A DNA stretch of 64,000 nt. Origin: Gremmenia infestans (taxonomy: Eukaryota > Ascomycota > Leotiomycetes > Helotiales > Hamatocanthoscyphaceae). The notes under the pieces are model-generated. The model saw only the letters and a list, made by a program, of their open reading frames with translations, searched no databases and was not told where the DNA came from. The position numbers and the translations under genes are program-made. How positions within the stretch are numbered: the first letter of the stretch is position 1; every line of letters starts with the position of its first letter. Of this stretch, positions 24,658-35,479 are shown in pieces. Location: assembly GCA_032629725.1 (NCBI GenBank), contig JAFEVB010000022.1, positions 868,001 to 932,000 of the forward strand, written 5' to 3'.

Positions 24658-24812
24658 TTTGAGTCTCAAAAGTTCTGTCTGATTATGCTTTTCTTCAGGA
24701 TTCAACAAATATTAGAATACCCGCTCAAGCAAGGAGTAAATGGGTCTCAAATACACAAAGTCTTCAACCTATATCATATCTCCCATTGTCCATGCTTGCT
24801 TTTCTGCCAAGT

Positions 24813-25740
24813 TCAAGGCCATCCCAAAAGACCAGTTGTCAGATCCATTGCGGACAAGCTATCTTTCTTAGCAATCAAATCATTCACATCCCAATTCGAC
24901 CAAATGAATTTCCCCTCCAAAAACTCTGCTTCGGGACTCACGGCCCAAACCATGAAGTTTGCGCACAATTCAACTAGAATTCAAAATCAGCACTGTCTCG
25001 AATACACAATATCTTGACAGGGGCATGGTTAAAGACTCACTATCATCGAATGGCATAACCAAACCAACATCCCTTGCCTTCTCATTCATACTCGTATCTG
25101 GCACGCCAGGATGCACAATCATGACCCTGACATTGGGATTCTCAAACGCGAAATAATCCGTCATCTTCGTTGCCGCCAGCTTGCTAACAGCATACGCGCT
25201 CAAGCCACCAGGCATGGCAGGGAGATTGGCTGCTGCAGTACCAACGTGAACCAGCGTGGGGTTCGGTGACGAGTTGGCAATGAATGCTTGATACAGAATC
25301 AGATTTCCGCGGACATTGATATCGAGGCCTCTCATCCACTTAGTGATATCTGTAGATGCAAGGGGAGCTGGGTTAGGCATGTATCCTGCGTTCCCGACCA
25401 AGATGTCAATGGGGCCGAAGGTCTTCTTGGTGCTTTCAAAGGCATCTATCACGGCAGCCTGATTCGAGATGTCTGCTACGAAGGTCAGGACTTTGACGCC
25501 TGGGTGCTGGGACTCGATGGAGGTTTTGGTGGTCAGGAGGGAGGAGGCTGTGCGGCCGAGGATGGAGATCTTTGTTGCCCCTGAAGTTGCGAAGGCGTGG
25601 GCGATTTTGGGTCCGATTCCGGAGCCGCCTCCTGTGATGATGACTACTTTTCCAGCGGTCGACAACTCGGGACGAGTTGGGTGGATGGCGGGGTAGTTCT
25701 GTGTGCGGTAGGTTTTCGTATACGTTGGAGGGGCCTGCAT
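24813..25740 (-). CDS. Short-chain dehydrogenase/reductase (SDR)
   Basis: Two exons: 25041-25740 and 24813-24973, giving 286 aa; the intron is 67 bp. The Rossmann motif TGGGSGIG starts at residue 36, D90 marks the adenine-side acid (FVADIS), NAG lies at 117-119 and the active-site YAVSK gives Y183 and K187. Splicing restores an in-frame C-terminus ending LLGWP, including SPEAEFLEGKFIWSNWD, a block common in fungal SDRs of this group. At the place where the catalytic Ser is expected the sequence reads HVGTAAAN, so a Thr (168) or nothing replaces it. Cytosolic, with no signal or membrane segment. The substrate is unknown. A TA-rich promoter lies upstream. Confidence 0.9.
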
Positions 25741-26773
25741 CTTGGCTGATTGTTCTGGAGTTATGTGTTGGGAGGAAATGTGAGATTGCTATTAAGGAAA
25801 GAGCTTTGTCTTGGGTGAGTTTTTGTAGATGAATGTAATACAAGGACTCGATTGAAGCTTAAATGACTGCTAGATATTGCAACGGCCAGCCCCAAGTTAT
25901 ATATATATATATAAATATGTTTACCCACACTGTCCTCCATTTCAATGACAAACTCAAAGTCGACCAAAGAACTAACGTTACTTACTCTCCATAGCCTCCT
26001 TTCAAATCCACAATATTAAAAACAGAGTCTCGGGAAGGTTAGAATATACGCCCGATAATGTTCGTGATAGCTTTGTATTGTCGTTGAGCCAATAGATATG
26101 ATTATTAAGCATGCACTTCTTCTAGTCTCTGCGGATGAAGGTAAAACCGTCAAAGCCTGATGCGAGGGGATTGGTCAGCTTCCCGTACCCATGTATGGGG
26201 ATGATTTTAAATCAGACCGACCACTTGTTTGTGCGACCGAAGATCGATATAAATGTACGGTACAGTCGGTACTACAAACAATAAGCTATTATTACCAAGT
26301 GTATAAAATCGTTCCTCCGTAATCCGACTACGGATGTCTTTGATTATCACAGATCTTGTCCAAAAGAGTGGACATATCTAATTGTAGACGCCGAACTCTT
26401 TATGCTTTAGTTCCCTGATTCGGAGAGAATGCGCCCCCCTTTTTCCTTTGTCGCTCGTAGCAAACTGCGAGATGCCACAAATACATTCGTAGGGGACGCA
26501 GGAACACTTAAGTGCAGCTATCATCAGCTACGTACATGGTTAAATCAGCTGAGTAGGATACATATGTCACGGGAAAAGTCCTTCAGGTCACCGCTCCAGC
26601 TTTGGTAGTTCAGAGTAAGATGGCACTTATTCTATCTTATTAGCAACATAGATTTACAGACGCCCCTATAAATGTTGACTTTTAGACTCCATCCCATATA
26701 CCAGAAACACCATGCATGCTCCGACCAAACGCGATCTGAAAGTATGTTTATAAATATACGAATATTACAAATC
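25741..26773. other. Intergenic region with SDR promoter
   Basis: 1.03 kb between the SDR start and the stop of the next minus-strand gene. An alternating TA run at 25898-25913, about 160 bp upstream of the SDR ATG, could serve as a TATA-type element. The rest is AT-rich without recognisable genes. Confidence 0.5.
25898..25913. repeat. (TA)n microsatellite
   Basis: Eight or so TA units in the SDR upstream region. It may double as a TATA element, but spacing to a transcription start is not known. Confidence 0.75.
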
Positions 26774-29700
26774 TCAACCCGCTGTTGTCAATACGTATGA
26801 GGTAATAGCGCTCATCCTCTCACTCGTCAGTTTCAAGGATATCATGAGTAATTCCCTCGCTACATCCGGATCAGTTTTCTGCAACTTATCCCAGTTCTTT
26901 CTATCTAAAAGCCATGTTACGCAATCTCGTTCTGCTTGGACGGTCGCGGTGCGGCTGGTATCGGAGAAGAAGGGCAACTCTCCGCAAGTGGTGCCTGCTA
27001 CTATGCTTTCGTAGTATTTGCCTTGGGGTAAATCGTAGTCGGCGCGCAGAATACCTTCTTCGAGGAGGTAAAATCCTTGAGCATCTTCACCGCAGCGGAA
27101 CAGAACCGTGCCAGCGAGGTACTCTTTCTTGACGAAACATGGGATGGCACGAAACCAGAAGTCTTCATTTTTGTCTGTAAGACCCTGGAACGTTTGTAGA
27201 ATAAGTCGAAGGGGTTCCTTGAAGTTTTGGTATCTGGCTTCTGTAGGGCTTTCGTCGAGGGTGGTGCTGGCTACTCTTGCCAATTGATTGCGTCGCGGTG
27301 AGCTGAACTGGGCATCGATGGAGGTTGATGGCCGTCGACCTGGCGAACCAACACGTCCCGGGACGTCGAGATTAAGTGGTGCATGGCGATTTGAACGGGC
27401 ATTTTTGCTTGAGTACAGTGTTTTCAGTAGCTCGTTCTCGCACAACTCAACTGCAGAGTTGAGCGATGGAAACATGCCTACTTCATTACCTAGGCCAACA
27501 GTGCGCAGTGTAGTGCCCAAAGGGTCATTCTGGTCAACACCGCTTATCACAACTGTGACATCTTTTTTGCTGAGTACTCTGTTCAAACGATTGAATGCTT
27601 CTGCAGCAGAATAATCGATACCGGTCACATGCCATAAATCCAAGACCAAGAATCGAATTGGTCGTAAATTAAACGCTTCACCTTCAACCAAAGCACGAAT
27701 GCGCTCTTCAACACTGACGATGGTACCGAAAAACAGATAGCCCGCCAGCTTCGTGACATGAATTTGCTCTCCGACTTGGAGCAGATAGCTGTGTTGGGTA
27801 GGATTTCTGCGAACTGTGGAGCGTACAATTTCTCCTGAATACGATGCTCGTATGGCTGGAATCCTCGATGTATTCACGACGAATGACACAAAAGCCAGGA
27901 GAATTCCTAGGCCTATGCCAGCTACAAAGTCGTAAGCGCCCATGACAACCACAATTGCAACCACCTAGTGAGAATTAGCATCCCAGCCGCTCGTCGATGC
28001 GTTTGTACTAGAGGACTCACTGTCAAGTATTCAAATCGCTTAAGCTTCTTTCTCGGAACCCAGACAGCTTCGAGGAACAATTCAAATCCAAGATCGAATA
28101 TCAATGTTCCCACCATCATAACCGGGATGATTCCAATGACGTCGGGACCGATTATCAAGACCCCGCAGGTAAAAACGGCAAGCATGACACCGGCCACACG
28201 ACTATCGCCACCACTTTTGTAGAAGAGAGTACTATTAGCATAGACCAGATAGTTCTGTATGCTTCCTGCACAACCCGAAAGCGCGTTTGAGAGACCATGC
28301 GCTCTGAGTTCTCGGTCCAGATCCAAATTATCTTCTCCGACCGAATAAGCTAGAGAGGGAACATTAATCGGAACATGGAGAACGCCAAAGAAGGTAAGCG
28401 CAATCATGGATGGTAGGCACTTCAATATGGCAGCCCAGTGAACTATTTTGAAGTCTAGGATTGTGAGAAATTGTTGGAAGCGGATTGGGGATATAACTTA
28501 CCATATAAAGTATAGAAGTACCACCACGGCTGACCAGATTCCGGACCTTCAAAGATCCATCCAGAGTTTGTCAATGTTTCGAGGTCCAACTTGTTGAGAG
28601 AGAGAACAAAGAAGTAAAAGATCGCAGGTATGGTCAGTATGTACCCGGGAAGCAGATACTTGCTCTTGATGATTTGTTGCAGCCAGTACAGTCCAATGCC
28701 AAGAGTGAATGGAATGATCCATAGTATCAGAGTTTCAGGCTCGAACATCTTGCTTAGTGTTGCAATGTCGTAATTAAGGTTACCGTTTAGACGGGCAGAT
28801 ACTTCGAAGCCGGTAGCTATTAGGAACCAGCCGACCCCACCAATGCATCCAGTCAAGATATGCCTTGGGATAAATCCAACAATGTAGCCAAAGTGGAATT
28901 TTCCCATGAGATAGAAGACAAGACCCGTAAGTATAGAGCTTAGGGCAAAAGCGGTGATAGTTGTGGCGATGATAGCATTGGGTTTATCTTCTCCGATTTC
29001 ATCTTGAATCGTAAACGCCATTTTGTGGAAAAAAGGTACCACCTCAATCTACAATTCCGTCAGTAATTAATTCCACATGTGCTGTTCAAGCAACTCACCA
29101 TCTCAGAGCCAACCCCCCCTGTAAAGGTACTTCCGCCTAAAGAATATACCAATTGGGATATAATACAGCTAATGTAGAACATGGAGATGCCTGCCGGGCC
29201 AAGCTTTGCGAATGTTGGTTGCCCAAGAGGGAAAAGAATCATGCCTACGATGGCTTAGAGTTAGTAAAATGTGACTGCTGCATCCGCAGGGAATTTAAAG
29301 ACAAGATCTTGAGGCCTAGGAGCTTCAAATCTAGGCCTCCATTCAAACATACCATAGGACAGCGCATCCAAAATGTTCAACAGAAGGCCGAGAATAACAG
29401 CCGGGAGAAATCCAACGGGTGTCACCACTGCTAAATTCCAAAGAAGCGTTCTATCCCATTTTTTGGGATTCAGAACATTGCGTGCAACATCCAAGCATTT
29501 TCCTTTGTACCACAGTATGTCATTGTGGAGCTTGGGCCAGGACCCCTTCCTTCTCATCTCTTGTCGTTCAAGGTCCTGCTCCCCATGTATCCAATCAGGG
29601 TGGTGACGTTGTTCAATGGGGCCTTTCCCTAGTAATGGTGTCCTTTCATCCTGTTGGACGCCATTTGATGATATGATAAGCCCTCCGCGATCTGAGCTGG

Positions 29701-30369
29701 TCTCACTTTCATATTCAGTAACCGCTGGTCTCCTAAGTGCCTCTTCTTCTTGCTGCGGGGGCGAAGTACTCGGAGGAGAGATTTTTAACATATTTGATAA
29801 CACGGAGGTCCCAGGCGTCTTGTCCGATCCTGAGCTATTTTCTGGTGAGGCCGGTTCAGAAACTTCGGGTATAGTCGCTTGGTGGAGAGCTTCAGCTTCT
29901 CGATTCATGAACGACTCGCTGTCGGATTCGTTGGAAAAGAACGATTCGAGATGTGTCTGTGCAGATCGACGGGGTGAAGTGCTGCGTGCGGAGGCTCTAT
30001 CGGAAAGAGCATATGATGCCAGCTCTGCGGTATCTTCGCGAACGCTTTGCGCATTCAATGCGCTGTCAATTGGAGCTGTTTCTTCCGTTAGCGATTCAAT
30101 CCTGCCTTTGAATGTAATTCACTGAGCATACCTAGAGCTCCACGATACGAGAGATGCACGGATGACCGTGTGGGCTCTCTATGACTAGATGAGAGGGAGC
30201 CATGTATCCCCTGATTGCCCCGGAGCGAGCCATAAGTGGTGTCGGAAGTTACATTGGATGCGCCATCCTGAGAGTCAGAACTGCCTGGTATTACTCTGGC
30301 ACCCGTATAAGATCCAAAGGAGGGGACTCGCCGCCGTCGATTTGATCCAAAGCCAGATGGCAACGACAT
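26774..30369 (-). CDS. VSB1: SulP/STAS/cNMP-domain membrane protein, Vsb1 (YGR125W) type
   Basis: Six exons: 30132-30369, 29353-30075, 29099-29244, 28502-29048, 28021-28454 and 26774-27964, giving 1092 aa with consistent phases. Architecture: a disordered Ser-rich N-terminus of about 240 residues; an SLC26/SulP membrane core of 10 or more segments (PVGFLPAVILGLLLNILDAL, SYGMILFPLG, SSILTGLVFYLMGKF, GCIGGVGWFLIATGFEVS); a STAS domain (about 755-860, DLWHVTGIDYSAAEAF); and a C-terminal cyclic-nucleotide-binding-like domain (about 965-1085, GFYLLEEGILRADYDL, CGELPFFSDTSRTATVQ). This combination is that of yeast Vsb1/YGR125W, implicated in vacuolar basic amino-acid storage, rather than of plasma-membrane sulfate permeases. 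Vacuolar location and substrate are inferred from that homologue. The SYGM motif is the usual SulP transport strip. The first intron uses a CTAAC branch site 12 bases before its acceptor. Confidence 0.87.
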
Positions 30370-31920
30370 GATGATCTTCGGCCCCCCCGGCAATGAGGCT
30401 GTCCTGACTGTCCTGTCCTCTCAGCAGAGATGAAAGCACAGGAAAGACGTAAAAGTCAACTCAGGGTAATACGATAGGAAGTTACGTAGTATACTCGATA
30501 TATTCTTCTGGGTGGAGTGGGCGCTAAGATGCCAGCTAATCCCGACGGCTAGGTACCGTGTAGTGTGGTGAAGAAGGTTTACTTACCTAGAGTAGGTTAC
30601 GTCGGAGGTCCAGATCAAAGCTCAGAACATTGAATGATGAACAGCAAAGAGGTGAGGAAAATGTGAGAATATACTTTTGCCAGGATGACTAGAGGGCGCG
30701 TCATGCTTCCTCCTATCCTCCTCCTTCTCCACCAAAGGGTTTTTGGTTGGGTTGGGTCAAACAAGCAGCTCTGGGGTGATAGTTCTTGCGATAACAATCT
30801 ACGCGTTAGATGCCCATCCACGCCATGGCATCCATGCCTTACCTTACTTAGCCGCATACTCCGTAGTCCATCCATGCAAACAAATGCAGAGCCCGCGCCA
30901 CCTAATGAACAAGGGGAAATTTTAATGCCCTTGCCCCACCACAACCTCTCGAACTTTTCAAGCTGCAGCAGCTGCTGTTGCGGAAACAAATCCGGCTCGT
31001 TCCAACGACAACTCCCCTCCGTAACTCCAACATCCAGGTCTCTTGAAAAAGCTATTAAGTCTCTTTTATTCTAGGTGTTGGAACATGTGAGCTGGACAAC
31101 AATCAGCCATCAATATACCCAATTGCGAACATTAAATGCTGCGTGAGGTAATCGTATACCTATTACCGATTCCATCTTAGCGGGGTCCTGTCCTATAAGA
31201 AATTTAGACATCTTACATGTGACCGCCCTACACGCGCCTCACTCAGTTTTGATTCAGAGGAGTACGGCACTGGCATTTTTCACTTCCTTGCAGGTGCTTA
31301 AATGTCCGATTGGTTTCCAATTTTGGGTTTTGTCCAGCAGAGAAAGCTAAAGTATCATCTCCTCATGTGCTGTGTAGGTCGTTACCCCTCAGGAATCAGC
31401 TCGTTATCAATTAATACAACTCTGTACTCCAAGTACCCCGCAATCATGCATGCCATGCCATGAAACGCTTTTTCGAGTCTCGCGAAGCAAATTGCGCGAA
31501 TACGCAGGCATGTTCACGCCATAGAACACCATCTGCTACACCAAAGATGCAATTCCTGCCCTGCACATGATTCCTATAAGTCGTCATATCAGGGTTCAAC
31601 TTGCTCTTGATCTTTATAGTACACTACTCGGGTCCACGGTTCGCCTCTTGAAAGTCATCGTGGGGACCCTCGACCTAGTCACATCCACAGCTTGCCTCCT
31701 CTTCACCCACGCTCTCCCCACTTCCTCTTATCTCCCGGGGATGGGCTCAGTGCATCCGCGTCCGCTTCAATACCCAGTCGAAGATATCTAAACCGCAGTG
31801 CAAGGTTTGTGCGGTTGGAGGCAAGCACCGCGAGTCCGGGACTATACGCCGCAATCCATATTTCTTCCAATTTTGACGCTAATGTATACCATCCGGGTAT
31901 GTAGCTGTAGCTTAGGGGTC
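30370..31920. other. Intergenic region, no gene recognised
   Basis: 1.55 kb between the Vsb1-type gene start and the PSF1 stop. The frames at 30615-30989 (minus) and 30685-31074 (plus) overlap each other and have no family features or splice context. It must contain the Vsb1-type promoter. No RNA gene seen. Confidence 0.5.
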
Positions 31921-32673
31921 TCACCCAAGTTTCTGCAGATATCCCTGTGCAATCAAACGTTCCACATCTCCTTGACGAACGTAGAATTGCGAGTTTTTAG
32001 TAAGATGAATGGTGCTATCATCCCATTAGCTAAGAACCAAGTCACTCTCATGCATGAAACTCACCCGTATTCAGTCTGTATCTCGCCAGCATCTTTGAGA
32101 ACACGAACATCGATAAACAGATCGCGTGGGGGCTCCAAGCTCCCCGTCAAATCAATATCAGTCCACTGACCCTTATATGCAGCCAGTAGATCACTATACT
32201 GTCTCACATACTCCTCCTCTTCAGGGCTTAGGCTGCTGCTGTTCCCCTCCCCATTGCCAAGTTCAGCGCCCCCGTTCTGTCCCTCATTTTGAGCTCCCTG
32301 TTGCCCAGCCATGTCTATGATGTCGCTGCCGTTCCATACCATTTCCTCCAGCTTGTCGGTACGCGTTCGGTGGTAGGCTAGGAGGCATCGTTTGTTTCGG
32401 CGCATACAGAGGTGGTCAACGAGTAGCGTGCATGCAGTTGCAGGGTCGGAAGAGGGGTCAAATGAGCCATTGAAGGGCTGGAGAATGTGTGACACGTCCT
32501 TGTCCAAGTCTCGCACTTCTCTGGTTACCGCGCGTACGATTTCCGTCTGGTACGGAGGAAGATGTTCAAGCTTCTGTGTCCGCTTGGCATGTTGGACCTG
32601 TGGAAATTGTTAGCATTGAAGTCGAGATAGTATGGAGAAAGCTCACTAATTTATTGCCCAAGTCTCCATACAT
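31921..32673 (-). CDS. PSF1: GINS complex subunit Psf1
   Basis: Three exons: 32647-32673, 32065-32597 and 31921-32014, giving 217 aa; introns of 49 and 50 bp. Psf1 is one of four GINS subunits, which with Cdc45 and Mcm2-7 form the replicative CMG helicase. The 27-base first exon encodes MYGDLGNKL, the classic Psf1 start, and joins to VQHAKRTQKLEHLPPYQ. The core includes CLLAYHRTRTDKLEEMVW. The C-terminal B domain, PRDLFIDVRVLKDAGEIQTE joined to YGTIHLTKNSQFYVRQGD, and the end LIAQGYLQKLG match the family, which fixes both introns. An acidic/Gly/Asn-rich linker sits between the A and B domains. Identification is secure. Confidence 0.95.
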
Positions 32674-33791
32674 TTGGGCGTGATTGTGTAGTATGAAGGA
32701 ACAAAAGGACAATGATCGAGTCTCAGCCTTGTTGTTCGTGTTCTATGCGGTCCGCGCTTGTGGAGGGGCGGGGCTGCGATGCATTTCCTGTAGCGCCGCT
32801 TTTACGCTTCAAGCCGACCCACTTTTGGACTTCACTTTACTCATTGAAAGGATTCCTACTGTAAACTCTATTCTCTCTTTTACAGTATGGAAACAAACTC
32901 TCATATGTCATATGACCCCCCCGAGCAGATGGCATGGCTTTATAAGAGACAGTGAAGCCCCATCCCCCAATTCACTTACCTGAATTGAGACAAACCTTAG
33001 ACACGGCGAACTATGCGTCTCGCAATGGGTTCTCGACATGTCAAACAATGAGAAAAGTAACGTCTTATACATCCTTATTTCTTACGAACCTATACAGGCT
33101 TTGCTCGAGACACCTTTCTTCTTTAAACTCTAAGAGGTTGCTACCCCTTTTCTGTCATTCCCCGCGGGACGGCTACCTGCATGAATAATGGGCTTTGTTC
33201 CGCAACCAACCGAGCTTGCTTTTGTCCTTCCTCTTAACTCTACAACTTCTGAATCCCCAGACCCTCATTCAAGATTTATCTACGATCTTACATTGGTTCT
33301 GTCGCTATACAACCCGAATCGTCATCTCTATATTTCTCAACATGGCTGAGAGCCCGCGAGTAAGTCCACAGCCTAGTCTCGGCGTGTCGAAGCAGCATTC
33401 ATATATTCAATATCACAATAGTTACATCTCAGAGCTTATGTAAGGAAAGTTTGATCCTGAAGTATTGAGTCACACTACTAAGCCGTGGATGATAGTCAAG
33501 AGACCCTCCCGGAGATCGGACAAAATAGCACTAGTCATAGCGACGGCCAGGCAATATTTTGGAGTAATAAGGCTCTATTATGTTTAATTACAAGTAGTAG
33601 ACTTATGATGCCATCTTACAGAGAAGGACTTCAACAAACACTATCCGAACGAAACCTGACACCAAGACCTCCAACGCCACCCGATGGCTACCAAAAAATG
33701 CTTCCTCATCCATATGTCCTTTGCTTATCAAGCCAAAGCGAAATCCTCAGTTAAAACTGAGGTTATGTCCAAACATTCCCAGACCCAATTC
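32674..33791. other. Intergenic, PSF1 promoter and possible small gene
   Basis: 1.12 kb between the PSF1 start and the HMG-gene stop. The first part holds the PSF1 promoter. From about 33100 to 33341 the plus strand becomes pyrimidine-rich and ends in CTCAACATGGCT, a good start context; see the candidate gene at 33342. Confidence 0.45.
33342..33754 (+). CDS. Possible small spliced gene, not recognised
   Basis: The ATG at 33342 has a good context (CTCAAC before it) after a pyrimidine-rich leader and opens MAESPR, directly followed by a consensus GTAAGT donor at 33360. Unspliced, the frame continues 33 codons to a stop at 33441-33443. Downstream, a frame ending at 33754 reads LTPRPPTPPDGYQKM, which looks coding, and possible acceptors (CTCAG, GATAG, TTACAG) lie between. 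I could not settle one splice form with confidence, and no family is recognised. It would be divergent from PSF1 and converge on the HMG gene with about 40 bp between stops. It could equally be a non-coding transcript or chance. Confidence 0.22.
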
Positions 33792-35479
33792 TCAGTTCTC
33801 CTCTGCCATCCACTTGTCAAAATCCCCACCATCATTCAGCGTCTCAACGTGCCAACCTTCTTGATTACCCCTGAGTACGTCCACGTGGGAATTGTGAATC
33901 GGCTCGCCGGCATGGCTTTGTTCTGGCTGCGTGTAGGACATCACAGGATCACCCAGTGCTGGATCGATCATTCCGAACGGATGAGCCCATTCCCGCTCGA
34001 CATGGTGTTGAGTGTCCCCGAAATACACGCCTTCGTTTGAATTTCCGTAGTTACTGTTCTGGTACATTGGCTCGTGCGACATCAAGGAAGGATCAACTTT
34101 CTGCTCGGGAACGTGCTGCTGCTGATGTGGTTGTTGCCCTTCGTACGGCCCGTATTGATCCATCATATTGTACTCTTGTGCGCCGCTAGGGAGTCCGATG
34201 TACGAATGTACACCTGGCGCCGCAGTCTTGGTGAGGATCACATCTTGAGCGCCGGCAATATTAGGGTTCTGTCGGATTGTCTGCTGGTAGTATTCTCCAG
34301 CGTGAAGGTTGGCCTGGTACTGGGCTGGTAACGGTCTTCCTGGGTTTGTGGCCTGATAGGACGACTGGTTGTAACCGCCATATTCTGGCTCCATCGACGG
34401 TCCTCTGGAGGAGTACTGGTATGCCGACTTGGTCGTTGGATATGGGACAGGCTGTGCAGCTCGAGGAGTCTGCATGTGTCTCGACTTCTTGGATCTCCTG
34501 CCTGGTTCCCGCCAATTAAAGTCCTCCAAATCTGACTCTTCCGAAAACACATCCTCAGATTGTTTCCTCTTTGTCGCCTTGGCTGCACCTGGTTTCGTTG
34601 GGGAGAACTTGTAGCCTGGGTGTGCATTTTGATGGTTGGCCCGCTCGATGCGTGCCCACTCACCGAACTGCTCCTTAACCTCAGGGGGTTCTAGCGGCCA
34701 GCTGTCTCCGCAGACTTGTGAGACTACTTGATGGTTATTCTGAAGACACCAGTCTTTCGTCCGGTTCTGGTATGCCTTGCGGTACAACATGAAAGAATTC
34801 ATCGGACGCTTCACCTTGCCTGGTATCTTGCCCTCGTCCACTTCCCTCCGTCGCTCCTCCGCGGACCGATTGACGTATGTATCGATATCGGCAACTGGGA
34901 CGTGTTTCCAGTCCTTGGTCAACTCACTCAGAGGTTTCTCAAGTTTTGCGACTTTCTTCTCCGCCTTGATCTTTTCCTTCTTGATTTTTTTGGGCTTTGG
35001 GGACTTCTCGATTCGTGATCGTCCTTCAGGCATGGGTCGAAGACTTTGATGACTTCGTTGGATCGCGAGACCGCTTCTCGTACGCAGCATGTCTTGTGAG
35101 CTCATCGAAGGTGTTGGCGGTGATGAGGCTGGCGTGCTGTATTGATCTGCGTACACTGAGCTCTGGTAATTTGGGTCATAGCCGTCCTACACAAGTGTTA
35201 AAAGAGGCGCAGAGGAGAATGTCTCATTCATCTTACATATTGAATTCCTAAACCTGAATCCTGGTGTTGATGCTGGTAAGAATACCTGGGTTGCTGGCCA
35301 CCATAGGCATACGCTTCACTTTGAGGAGGCGGCGAGCCATAGTTTGAATGTAGGTGGACCCCTTCATCATGTTTGTAGTGTTCTTGTGGGTAAGAAGTAT
35401 TCGAGTTGTGTTGAAGCACATGGTGAAGCCCGTGTTGGAGAAGCTCGCCATTACTTGACGGCACTGAAGAAGGAGTCAT
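33792..35479 (-). CDS. MATA-type HMG-box transcription factor (Ste11-like)
   Basis: Two exons: 35237-35479 and 33792-35186, giving 545 aa; the intron is 50 bp. The HMG box covers about residues 207-277: VKRPMNSFMLYRKAYQNR, then NNHQVVSQVCGDSWPLEPPE and HQNAHPGYKFSP. This is the sequence-specific MATA/Ste11 class rather than the structural HMGB class. A lysine-rich segment just before it (about 142-163) could be a nuclear localisation signal. Long Gln/Tyr/Pro/Gly-rich flanks are probably disordered activation regions, and the protein ends FDKWMAEEN. Relatives control mating and sexual development; that role is an inference here. No mating-type neighbours (alpha-box gene, APN2, SLA2) are in the window, so this is not obviously the MAT locus. 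About 2.6 kb of gene-free DNA lies upstream. Confidence 0.88.

Noticed and set aside
33792..35479. Mating-type locus centred on the HMG-box gene
   Set aside because: No alpha-box gene, APN2 or SLA2 nearby; the HMG gene is more likely a general Ste11-type regulator.
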